Shown here: in pieces, positions 12,680-18,972 of the stretch
How the letters are laid out: every line of letters starts with the position of its first letter
Numbering within the stretch: the stretch's first letter is position 1
DNA from: an uncultured Clostridia bacterium
Lineage (GTDB): Bacteria; Bacillota; Clostridia; Christensenellales; CAG-917
Assembly: GCA_946056785.1 (NCBI GenBank)
Contig: CAMGKS010000006.1
Coordinates: 1 to 18,972, forward strand
Reading direction: 5' to 3'
DNA length: 18,972 nucleotides
Notes under the pieces: generated by a model
Database searches by the model: none
The model's input: the letters and a program-made list of their open reading frames with translations, nothing else
What the model was told of the DNA's origin: nothing
Position numbers and translations under genes: made by a program

Positions 12680-13219
12680 TTATTTACCAGCAGCCTTACC
12701 GACTTTGCGGATAACGACTTCGTCTTTATATTGAATACCATATCCGTGATACGGCTCGACTTTCTTAATTTCTCTTATCGACGCCGCAACTTGACCGACT
12801 TTCTGTTTGTCAATTCCCTTAACCACTATTTCAAGCGGGCTAGGCAATTCAAACTTTATGCCTTCAGGAGCTACGACTTCAACCGGATGCGAAAAACCTA
12901 TATTCATCGTAAGTTTGTTTCCGGCAACCGCACATTTATAACCGACGCCGTTTACAAGCAAAGATTTTTCAAAACCTGTTGTAACGCCTTTAACCATATT
13001 GTTTATGATTGCACGATACAATCCGTGAAGAGCACGGTGGTCTTTATCATCGCTGTGTCTTTCAACGAGAATTTTTCCGTTTTCGCTTTTAACGGTTATA
13101 GATTTATCGACTTCTTGAGTCAAAGTTCCGAGAGGACCTTTAACCGTAATAAGATTGTCTTTGTTTTCAAACGTAACGTTTGCAGGAATTTCGATAGGAG
13201 CTCTACCAATACGTGACAT
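12680..13219 (-). CDS. rplF: 50S ribosomal protein L6
   Basis: L6 lies near the factor-binding site of the large subunit. Its 179 residues form two similar domains. The first begins MSRIGRAPIEIPANV and includes VKGPLGTL. The second includes NKLTMNIGFSHPVEVVAPEG and the conserved end EPYHGYGIQYKDEVVIRKVG. Length and gaps are normal. Confidence 0.97.
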   Translation of the reverse strand: MSRIGRAPIEIPANVTFENKDNLITVKGPLGTLTQEVDKSITVKSENGKILVERHSDDKDHRALHGLYRAIINNMVKGVTTGFEKSLLVNGVGYKCAVAGNKLTMNIGFSHPVEVVAPEGIKFELPSPLEIVVKGIDKQKVGQVAASIREIKKVEPYHGYGIQYKDEVVIRKVGKAAGK

Positions 13220-13230
13220 ATCCTACCTCC

Positions 13231-13629
13231 TTACCACACGTAGGCGAGAACTTCGCCGCCGATGTGTTTTTCTCTTGCTACTTTGTCGGTGATGATACCT
13301 TGCGAAGTAGAAAGGATAGCGATTCCGAGTCCGTTAAGAACTTTCGGAAGCTCGTTTGCACCCGCATAAATTCTCAAGCCGGGTGTTGATACACGCTTCA
13401 AACCGTTGATGACTTTTTCGTATTTACCGACATATTTTAAAGTAATCTTAATATCGTTCTGAACGTCCTTTTCTATAATTTCGAAGTTTTTGATATAACC
13501 TTCTTTTAAAAGTATTTCAGCGATAGCAAGTTTTTCTTTTGAGCTCGGAACAGTTACGGTTTCATGCTTTGCAGTTTGAGCGTTTCTGATTCTTGTCAAC
13601 ATGTCTGCGATAGGGTCTGTGAATACCAT
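13231..13629 (-). CDS. rpsH: 30S ribosomal protein S8
   Basis: S8 binds helix 21 of 16S rRNA and is essential for assembly of the central domain. In E. coli it also represses the spc operon. The 132-residue protein has the classic start FTDPIADMLTRIRNAQ and the conserved C-terminal region YAGANELPKVLNGLGIAILS followed by GGEVLAYVW. No E. coli-like S8 target was recognised near rplE. Confidence 0.97.
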   Translation of the reverse strand: MVFTDPIADMLTRIRNAQTAKHETVTVPSSKEKLAIAEILLKEGYIKNFEIIEKDVQNDIKITLKYVGKYEKVINGLKRVSTPGLRIYAGANELPKVLNGLGIAILSTSQGIITDKVAREKHIGGEVLAYVW

Positions 13630-13639
13630 TTTAACCTCC

Positions 13640-13825
13640 TTACCAGCTTGACTTTCTTACACCAGGGATCTGACCTCTGTAGGCAAGTTCCCTGAAGCAT
13701 ACTCTGCATATGCCATATTTCTTCAAAACTGCGTGAGGTCTGCCGCAAATACGACATCTTGTATATTCACGAGTTGAGAATTTCTGTGGTCTTTGCTGTT
13801 TGTTTATCATTGATTTCTTTGCCAT
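13640..13825 (-). CDS. rpsN: 30S ribosomal protein S14, zinc-binding type Z
   Basis: The 61-residue short form of S14 (also called rpsZ) is located in the 30S head. Cys24, Cys27, Cys40 and Cys43 (CRICG and CRVCF) form the zinc site, and the end RGQIPGVRKSSW is diagnostic. The zinc-free, longer paralogue is not in the window. With S4 and L36 it makes a third zinc-dependent ribosomal protein in this operon. Confidence 0.97.
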   Translation of the reverse strand: MAKKSMINKQQRPQKFSTREYTRCRICGRPHAVLKKYGICRVCFRELAYRGQIPGVRKSSW

Positions 13826-13837
13826 TTTTAATTCTCC

Positions 13838-14437
13838 TTACTTCGCAAAAGGCATACCGAGTTGTTTTAACAATTCTCTTGCCTCTTCGTCCGTTTTTGC
13901 GGTTGTAACTATACAAATGTCAAATCCTCTTGATTTTTGAGTTTGTTCGTATGAGATTTCAGGGAAAATCAAATGGTCTTTAACACCGATAGCATAGTTT
14001 CCTCTACCATCAAATGATTTGGCGGACACACCACGGAAGTCACGAACACGAGGAAGTGCAATAGATATGAATTTATCGAGGAAATCATACATTCTGTTAC
14101 CTCTGAGAGTAACTTTTGCACCGATGTTCATTCCTTCTCTGAGTTTGAAGTTTGCAACGCTTTTCTTTGCCTTTGTTACAATAGGCTTTTGACCGGCAAT
14201 TAACTTTAACTCTTCAACAGCAGCATTCAAGCTCTTGCTGTCATCTTTCACGTCGCCGAAACCCATATTGAGAACGATTTTCTCAAGACGAGGAATTTGG
14301 TTGACATTTTCATAGGCGAAAGCCTTTTTTAATGCAGGAACAGCACTCTCGGCATAAACCTTTTTAAGTCTGTATCTGTCTGCGTTCGCCTTATCGGTTG
14401 CAGTTGCTTTAGCAACCTGATTTTTCTTTTCTGCCAC
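13838..14437 (-). CDS. rplE: 50S ribosomal protein L5 with N-terminal extension
   Basis: L5 holds 5S rRNA and touches the P-site tRNA. The conserved core begins at about residue 22 (YRLKKVYAESAVPALKKAF) and continues with IPRLEKIVLNMGFGD, LREGMNIGAKVTLRG and RVRDFRGVSAKSFDGRGNY. The total of 199 residues exceeds the usual 179 because of an N-terminal stretch of about 20 residues rich in Lys and Ala (MAEKKNQVAKATATDKANAD). The start is GTG at 14437. A GGAGG seven bases before it and the lack of any alternative start near the core support the extension. It resembles the tail of the upstream L24. Confidence 0.95.
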   Translation of the reverse strand: MAEKKNQVAKATATDKANADRYRLKKVYAESAVPALKKAFAYENVNQIPRLEKIVLNMGFGDVKDDSKSLNAAVEELKLIAGQKPIVTKAKKSVANFKLREGMNIGAKVTLRGNRMYDFLDKFISIALPRVRDFRGVSAKSFDGRGNYAIGVKDHLIFPEISYEQTQKSRGFDICIVTTAKTDEEARELLKQLGMPFAK

Positions 14438-14452
14438 GATAATACCTCCGTA

Positions 14453-15304
14453 CTATTTATCTTCGCCGTCAGCTTTTGCAACTGCTTTTTTTGCAGGAGC
14501 TTTTTTAGCTTCGGTCGTCTTTTCTGCTGTTGCAGATTTAGTTGTTGTAGCCTTTTTAGCAGGTGCCTTTTCTCCGTCTGCCGCTGCCGTTTTAGTTGCA
14601 GTCGTCTTTTTTGCAGGAGCTTTTTCGCCTTCACTGCTTGCGGCTTTCTTTGCAGGTGCTTTTTTAGCAGGTTCAGCATTTTCGGCTGTTGCCTTAGTCG
14701 CCGTCGCCTTAGTAGCCGTTGTTTTTGCAGCTGCTGCTTTAGGAGCGGCTTTCTTTGCAGGTTCGGTTTCTTTTACTTCGGCTTTTGCTTCTGCCGTCTT
14801 AGGAGCCGCTGTTTTTGCAGGGGCTTTTTTAGCAGGAGCCTTTTCAGTCGTTTCTGCCGTTGCCTTTACTTCTGCTGCTGCGGTTTCTTCTTTTACTTCA
14901 GCTACGTCAGCTGCCGGAGCCGTTGCCTTTTTAGCAGGAGCTTTCTTTGCAGCAACCTTTTTAGCAGCCTTCTTGTCGTCAAGCGAAGCACCGCATTTTG
15001 CACATACTCTGATTGATTTCTGAACGCTTCCGGCAGGTGCGTCTGCGTGACGGACTCTTACGACTTCTTTGCAGGTAGGACAAATAATCATAACGTTAGA
15101 CGCGTCGATTTTGCCTTCCTTTTTCAAAATGCCGCCTTTATCCTGAGCACTTGTCGGCTTTTTACTTTTTGAAACAATGTTTACACCTTCAACGTAGATA
15201 CGGCCTTTTGCGGTATCGACTTTTAAAACCTTGCCGCTTTTGCCTTTATCTTTTCCGGTGATTACCATTACGTTATCGCCTTTTTTAACATTCAAACTAG
15301 CCAT
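14453..15304 (-). CDS. rplX: 50S ribosomal protein L24 with a long Lys/Ala/Pro-rich tail
   Basis: L24 is an early assembly protein at the tunnel exit. Residues 1-110 are a normal L24: a KOW motif (VKKGDNVMVITGKDKGKSGK, 6-25) and a zinc ribbon with CPTC (75-78) and CAKC (101-104). The usual length is about 100-115. Here a further 173 residues follow in frame, made only of Ala, Lys, Thr, Glu, Pro, Val, Ser, Asp, Gly and Asn, with eight PAKK motifs (starting at 123, 157, 182, 212, 217, 230, 248, 270). This resembles a histone-H1-like, disordered nucleic-acid-binding tail. The stop lies 15 bases before rplE, whose ribosome binding site follows normally, so there is no sign of a frameshift. Confidence 0.95.
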   Translation of the reverse strand: MASLNVKKGDNVMVITGKDKGKSGKVLKVDTAKGRIYVEGVNIVSKSKKPTSAQDKGGILKKEGKIDASNVMIICPTCKEVVRVRHADAPAGSVQKSIRVCAKCGASLDDKKAAKKVAAKKAPAKKATAPAADVAEVKEETAAAEVKATAETTEKAPAKKAPAKTAAPKTAEAKAEVKETEPAKKAAPKAAAAKTTATKATATKATAENAEPAKKAPAKKAASSEGEKAPAKKTTATKTAAADGEKAPAKKATTTKSATAEKTTEAKKAPAKKAVAKADGEDK

Positions 15305-15313
15305 TATTGCCTC

Positions 15314-15685
15314 CTAAAGAACTTCTTCAGCAAGAGAACAAATCTTGTCGAAACTCTTTTCACGCAATTCTCTTGCAATAGGTCCGAATACACGAGAACC
15401 AACCGGTTGCTTTTGGTTATCTATAATGACTGCCGCATTGTCATCAAATTTGATGTGACTGCCGTCTTCACGTCTGACTCCATAATGGCTTCTGACGATA
15501 ACCGCCTTAACTACGTCACCCTTTTTGACTTTACCGCCACCAGGGATAGCAGTTTTAACAGAAGCTACGATTGTATCACCGATGTTACCGCTTCTGCGGA
15601 AAGAACCGCCTAAAACTCTGATACACATAATTTCTTTTGCGCCGCTATTGTCTGCGACTTTTAATATGGTTTGTGGTTGTATCAT
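15314..15685 (-). CDS. rplN: 50S ribosomal protein L14
   Basis: L14 forms part of the intersubunit bridge region and the binding site of the silencing factor RsfS. Its 123 residues include the conserved MIQPQTILKVADNSGAKEIM start, RVLGGSFRRSGNIGDTIVAS, GGGKVKKGDVVKAVIVRS and the end RELREKSFDKICSLAEEVL. The length is normal. Confidence 0.97.
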   Translation of the reverse strand: MIQPQTILKVADNSGAKEIMCIRVLGGSFRRSGNIGDTIVASVKTAIPGGGKVKKGDVVKAVIVRSHYGVRREDGSHIKFDDNAAVIIDNQKQPVGSRVFGPIARELREKSFDKICSLAEEVL

Positions 15686-15694
15686 ATCGCCCTC

Positions 15695-15958
15695 CTACTT
15701 AGCCTTCTCAACGATTTGAACAAGTCTCCAATGCTTGTCCTTAGAAAGCGGACGAGTTTCGGCTACCATAACTTTATCGCCGATACCACATTCATTTTTC
15801 TCATCGTGAGCTTTAAGCTTCTTCGTACGATTGACTGTCTTTTTATAGAGAGGGTGGTTAATTCTTTCTTTGATAGCAACAACAACGGTTTTATCCATTT
15901 TGTTGGAAACAACCACACCGACTCTAGTCTTTCTTAAATTTCTTTCTTCGTTTTCCAT
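15695..15958 (-). CDS. rpsQ: 30S ribosomal protein S17
   Basis: S17 is an OB-fold primary binder of 16S rRNA. The 87-residue protein has RNLRKTRVGVVVSNKMDKTV, followed by VVAIKERINHPLYKKTVNRT, and the end GDKVMVAETRPLSKDKHWRL. gggagg lies just before the ATG. rpmC-rpsQ-rplN is the usual order. Confidence 0.97.
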   Translation of the reverse strand: MENEERNLRKTRVGVVVSNKMDKTVVVAIKERINHPLYKKTVNRTKKLKAHDEKNECGIGDKVMVAETRPLSKDKHWRLVQIVEKAK

Positions 15959-15972
15959 CTTCTACCTCCCGC

Positions 15973-16182
15973 TTACTTCTCACCGTTTTTACGGCTGATT
16001 TCTCTTTGACGGATAACCGTCTTTATGCGGGCTATATCACGTCTTGTTTCAGTTAAAACCTTAGGGTTTGAAAGCTGATTAGTTGCGTGTTTAAATCTCA
16101 AGAAAAACAATTCCGACTTCAACTCGTTGAGTTTGTTAGCGAGTTCAACGTCTGTCATTTCAAATACTTGCTTTGCTTTCAT
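15973..16182 (-). CDS. rpmC: 50S ribosomal protein L29
   Basis: L29 is a small helical hairpin beside the polypeptide tunnel exit, near where chaperones and the signal recognition particle dock. The 69 residues include VELANKLNELKSELFFLRFK and KVLTETRRDIARIKTVIRQR. Its ATG overlaps the rplP stop by four bases (ATGA), so it is translationally coupled. Confidence 0.96.
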   Translation of the reverse strand: MKAKQVFEMTDVELANKLNELKSELFFLRFKHATNQLSNPKVLTETRRDIARIKTVIRQREISRKNGEK

Positions 16183-16610
16183 TCTTCACCGCCTTCGGCT
16201 AAATCTGCACGGCTGACAATCTTACACTTAACAGGAAGTTTGTGTGCCGCAAGTCTTAAAGCCTCTCTTGCTACTTCTTCAGCCACGCCTGCAATTTCAA
16301 ACATAATGCGGCCCGGCTTAACAACTGCTACCCAGTATTCAGGTGAACCTTTACCGCTACCCATACGAGTTTCGGCAGGTTTCTTTGTTACAGGCTTATG
16401 AGGGAATATATCAACCCAAACCTGTCCGCCACGACGAATATATCTTGTCATGGCTACACGAGCAGCTTCTATCTGATTGGAGGTAATCCAGCTTGGCTCC
16501 AAAGCCATAATGCCGTATTCACCGTATGCTATCATATTACCTTTATGAGCGTCACCTTTCATTCTTCCGCGGAACTGACGACGACGCTTAACTCTCTTTG
16601 GCATTAACAT
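16179..16610 (-). CDS. rplP: 50S ribosomal protein L16
   Basis: L16 lies near the A-site tRNA and peptidyl transferase centre. The conserved regions are MLMPKRVKRRRQFRGRMKG, GIMALEPSWITSNQIEAARV and RMGSGKGSPEYWVAVVKPGR. ATG at 16610 (MLMPKR, 143 residues) is chosen because GGAGG lies nine bases upstream and related L16 proteins begin the same way. The ATG two codons later would sit 15 bases from it. With this start the gene overlaps rpsC by seven bases. Confidence 0.96.
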   Translation of the reverse strand: MLMPKRVKRRRQFRGRMKGDAHKGNMIAYGEYGIMALEPSWITSNQIEAARVAMTRYIRRGGQVWVDIFPHKPVTKKPAETRMGSGKGSPEYWVAVVKPGRIMFEIAGVAEEVAREALRLAAHKLPVKCKIVSRADLAEGGEE

Positions 16611-17275
16611 TGAGCGTTTCCTCCTTCATTCGTTAAATTCTTCTGACCTAAGATATCGCCCTTGTAAATCCAGCATTTTACGCCGATTGCACCATACATT
16701 GTGTGAGCGGTAGCAAAGCCGTAATCGATATCGGCACGAATCTTTTGAAGCGGAATCGAACCTTCTTTATACATTTCGGATCTTGCGATTTCAGCACCGT
16801 CAAGTCTTCCTGACACACTGGTTTTAACTCCCTTTACGCCGCTCTTCATAGCTCTTGCTATTGCTTGCTTCATGCAACGGCGGAAAGAACCTCTTGCTTC
16901 AAGTTGTTCCGCAATCCATTCTGCAAGAAGAGTTGCGTCGGCATCTGCACGTTTAACTTCGATGATGTTGATGCTGATTTGTTTTGTCGGGCAAATCTTT
17001 GCAACAGACTTTTTGATTTCTTCTACGCCTGCGCCTGCCTTACCGATAAGTACTGCAGGTTGAGCGGTATGAATATTGACTTTAAGTCTGTCGGCAGCTC
17101 TTTCGATTTCAATTTTCGAAATTCTGTTTTTATAAAACTTCTTTTTGAGGAAGGTTCTAATTTTGTTATCTTCTGCGATGTTATCGGCAAAAGTTTTTTT
17201 GTCAGCGTACCAATGGCTTTCCCAATTTTTGTTGACGCCACGTCTTAATCCGTTCGGGTCGACTTTTTGTCCCAT
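16604..17275 (-). CDS. rpsC: 30S ribosomal protein S3
   Basis: S3 forms part of the mRNA entry pore with helicase activity. At 223 residues it is normal. The start MGQKVDPNGLRRGVNKNWES is typical, the KH domain has the GKAG loop (in AVLIGKAGAGVEEIKK), and the C-terminal domain contains GVKTSVSGRLDGAEIARSE and ends with GVKCWIYKGDILG. The end overlaps the rplP start. Confidence 0.97.
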   Translation of the reverse strand: MGQKVDPNGLRRGVNKNWESHWYADKKTFADNIAEDNKIRTFLKKKFYKNRISKIEIERAADRLKVNIHTAQPAVLIGKAGAGVEEIKKSVAKICPTKQISINIIEVKRADADATLLAEWIAEQLEARGSFRRCMKQAIARAMKSGVKGVKTSVSGRLDGAEIARSEMYKEGSIPLQKIRADIDYGFATAHTMYGAIGVKCWIYKGDILGQKNLTNEGGNAQC

Positions 17276-17288
17276 TCTATCCTTCCTC

Positions 17289-17681
17289 CTAATTATTTGA
17301 TGCAGCGTCCAAGACGACTGTTATGTGAGATGTGCGTTTGTTGATTCTGAAAGCTCTGCCCTTCGCTCTTGCACGAATTCTTTTAAGCGTCGGTCCTTCG
17401 TTTGCATAACACTCGGCAACGATTAAATCGTTACGAGACATATTCATGTTGTTTTCTGCGTTAGCGGCAGCCGAATTTACGAGTTTCTTCAAGATTTCGC
17501 TTGCAGCCTTTGGAGTGTTATCCAAAATGGCAAGTGCTTCGTTTACGCTCTTTCCTCTGATGATATCGAGCACGATTCTAACTTTGAATGCCGAAATTCT
17601 TTGGAACTTTGCGGTAGCGTTAGGACGATTATCCGCAGTAGCGTGTCTTTGCAATGTTTTTTGCTTAGTTCTCGTTGCCAT
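17289..17681 (-). CDS. rplV: 50S ribosomal protein L22
   Basis: L22 lines the exit tunnel with its long beta hairpin. The conserved core starts with RISAFKVRIVLDIIRGK (28-44), then AAANAENNMNMSRNDL and the tunnel hairpin region GPTLKRIRARAKGRAFRINK. At 130 residues it is about 20 longer than the common 110. The extra part is a basic N-terminus (MATRTKQKTLQRHATADNRP). The ATG has a ribosome binding site and no later start fits, so the extension looks real. Confidence 0.96.
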   Translation of the reverse strand: MATRTKQKTLQRHATADNRPNATAKFQRISAFKVRIVLDIIRGKSVNEALAILDNTPKAASEILKKLVNSAAANAENNMNMSRNDLIVAECYANEGPTLKRIRARAKGRAFRINKRTSHITVVLDAASNN

Positions 17682-17689
17682 AACTCCTC

Positions 17690-17968
17690 CTACTTTCTAC
17701 CCGTTGTTTTTTCACCGGCATGACCTTTAAAGGTTCTTGTCGGAGCAAATTCGCCGAGTTTATAACCAACCATTTCGCTTGTGATATAAACAGGTACGTG
17801 CGTGCGTCCATTGTGAACGGCAATCGTGTGTTCTACCATATCAGGATATATTGTTGATGAGCGAGACCATGTTTTGACAGGGCGTTTTTCGCCGCTTTCG
17901 TTCATAGCCTTTATTCTTTTTAATAACCTTTCGTCAACGAAAGGAGCTTTTTTCAAACTTCTACTCAT
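17690..17968 (-). CDS. rpsS: 30S ribosomal protein S19
   Basis: S19 is in the 30S head and works with S13 at the intersubunit bridge. The 92-residue protein begins MSRSLKKAPFVDERLLKRI, has TWSRSSTIYPDMVEHTIAVH and HVPVYITSEMVGYKLGEFAP, and ends with a basic tail. ATG at 17968 is chosen because a ggaga ribosome binding site lies just upstream. An earlier in-frame ATG at 17989 would overlap rplB and add seven unrelated residues. Confidence 0.96.
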   Translation of the reverse strand: MSRSLKKAPFVDERLLKRIKAMNESGEKRPVKTWSRSSTIYPDMVEHTIAVHNGRTHVPVYITSEMVGYKLGEFAPTRTFKGHAGEKTTGRK

Positions 17969-17979
17969 TTTTCTATCTC

Positions 17980-18807
17980 CTAGTTGCAACGCTTGATAAT
18001 AAATTTATCAGTCGTATTCTTCTTCTTTCTGGTCTTATAACCGAGAGTCGGTTTACCCCAAGGGGTAACAGGTGACGGTTTACCGATAGGCGATTTACCT
18101 TCACCACCGCCGTGCGGGTGGTCGTTAGGGTTCATAACAACGCCTCGAACGGAAGGACGAACGCCCATATGACGGGTCTTTCCTGCTTTACCTACCGAAA
18201 CGATTTCGTGGTCTACGTTTCCGACCTGACCGATCGTCGCTCTGCAACCGATGAGAACGTATCTCATTTCGCCGCTCGGAAGTCTCAACGTTGCGTATCT
18301 GCCTTCCTTAGCCATAAGCTGAGCCGCATTTCCCGCCGAACGTACAAGCTGTCCGCCTTTGTTAGGATGAAGCTCTACGTTGTGAACCATTGTACCGACA
18401 GGGATATTTTCAAGCGGAAGAGTGTTTCCGACTTTTATATCTGCGTCCTTGCCGCTGAGTACGACGTCGCCTACGCTAAGTCCCAACGGAGCAAGTATAT
18501 AACGCTTTTCGCCGTCCGCATAGTTAAGCAATGCGATATTTGCTGAACGGTTCGGATCATATTGAATTGACGCTACTTTTGCAGGTATACCGTCTTTATT
18601 GCGTTTAAAATCGATGATACGGTATTTAATGCGGTTTCCTCCGCCGATGTGTCTTACCGTAATTCTTCCGTACGAGTTTCTACCGCCCGTCTTTTTCTTG
18701 ACCGCAAGCAATGAACGCTCTGGATTTGTCGAAGTTATTTCATTGAATTCCGAAACGGTCATAAAACGGCGACCCGGAGAAGTTGGTTTATATTTCTTGA
18801 TAGCCAT
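17980..18807 (-). CDS. rplB: 50S ribosomal protein L2
   Basis: L2 is a core rRNA-binding protein needed for subunit joining and peptidyl transfer. The 275-residue protein has the SH3-like and OB domains and the highly conserved C-terminal region GVVMNPNDHPHGGGEGKSPI (with the functionally important His) followed by TPWGKPTLGYKTRKKK. Length and sequence are ordinary. The start has tgcctcctt (reverse of aaggaggca) next to it. Confidence 0.97.
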   Translation of the reverse strand: MAIKKYKPTSPGRRFMTVSEFNEITSTNPERSLLAVKKKTGGRNSYGRITVRHIGGGNRIKYRIIDFKRNKDGIPAKVASIQYDPNRSANIALLNYADGEKRYILAPLGLSVGDVVLSGKDADIKVGNTLPLENIPVGTMVHNVELHPNKGGQLVRSAGNAAQLMAKEGRYATLRLPSGEMRYVLIGCRATIGQVGNVDHEIVSVGKAGKTRHMGVRPSVRGVVMNPNDHPHGGGEGKSPIGKPSPVTPWGKPTLGYKTRKKKNTTDKFIIKRCN

Positions 18808-18818
18808 TTGATGCCTCC

Positions 18819-18972
18819 TTATGACAAGCTCTCGAAGAATTCAATTGCCTTTGACTCTTTAGTGAGTTGAACAATTGCTTTCTTATAAGAAGCTGTTCTT
18901 CCTTCGTGACGGCCCATTCTTTTTACTTTGCCGTCGTAGTTTACTGTATTAACCTTTTCTACCTTAACTTTG
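18819..18972 (-). CDS. rplW: 50S ribosomal protein L23, C-terminal part (cut by window edge)
   Basis: The last 51 codons, including the stop, of a gene that continues past the right edge are present. The visible residues KVEKVNTVNYDGKVKRMGRH, then SYKKAIVQLTKESKAIEFFE, match the C-terminal half of L23, the tunnel-exit protein that docks trigger factor and the signal recognition particle. The rplW-rplB order is that of the S10 operon. rpsJ, rplC and rplD should lie beyond the edge. Confidence 0.95.
   Translation of the reverse strand, partial: KVKVEKVNTVNYDGKVKRMGRHEGRTASYKKAIVQLTKESKAIEFFESLS

Noticed and set aside
14329..14679. 116-codon frame rich in Lys, Leu and Gln overlapping rplX and rplE on the same strand
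   Set aside because: It is a frame-shifted reading of the repetitive L24 tail DNA; the L24 frame itself is intact and continuous with the core.

Overview
The window is a chromosomal segment from a low-GC, Gram-positive-type bacterium, most likely a member of the Clostridia. The reasons are: AT-rich intergenic DNA, strong GGAGG-type ribosome binding sites before nearly every gene, zinc-binding forms of S4, S14 and L36, a zinc-ribbon adenylate kinase, and the gene order secY-adk-map-KOW protein-infA-rpmJ-rpsM-rpsK-rpsD-rpoA-rplQ. TAA, TAG and TGA all act as stops, so the standard bacterial code fits. Family or genus cannot be fixed from the sequence alone.

Right part (4740-18972, all minus strand): a continuous S10-spc-alpha ribosomal protein superoperon, entered inside rplW at the right edge and running leftwards through rplB, rpsS, rplV, rpsC, rplP, rpmC, rpsQ, rplN, rplX, rplE, rpsN, rpsH, rplF, rplR, rpsE, rpmD, rplO, secY, adk, map, a KOW-domain gene, infA, rpmJ, rpsM, rpsK, rpsD, rpoA and rplQ. 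It ends at a strong hairpin terminator (4671-4695). Genes are 7-20 bp apart or overlap by 1-7 bp. The two wide gaps, rpmJ-rpsM and secY-adk, each hold a good hairpin. The operon makes much of both ribosomal subunits, the protein-export channel SecY, nucleotide-balancing Adk, N-terminal Met removal, IF-1 and the RNA polymerase alpha subunit.

Left part (1-4739): an accessory, lower-density region. It holds a cysteine synthase (minus) with its own promoter and terminator, a tRNA-Arg(CCG) (plus) with a hairpin terminator, about 1 kb without a recognisable gene but full of short direct and inverted repeats, an azlC-azlD branched-chain amino acid exporter pair (plus), and a two-gene minus-strand unit encoding a Dabb-family A/B-barrel protein and an 89-residue three-helix membrane protein. 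A bidirectional terminator separates the last two units.

I see no clear undescribed multi-gene system. The most unusual feature is ribosomal protein L24 (rplX), which carries a roughly 173-residue Lys/Ala/Pro/Thr-rich, histone-H1-like tail behind a normal zinc-ribbon L24 core. The next gene, rplE, begins at GTG with a 20-residue extension of similar flavour, and L22 and L17 are also enlarged. Other points are the two intra-operon hairpins, IS-end-like repeats beside the tRNA, and a possible leaderless azlC mRNA.
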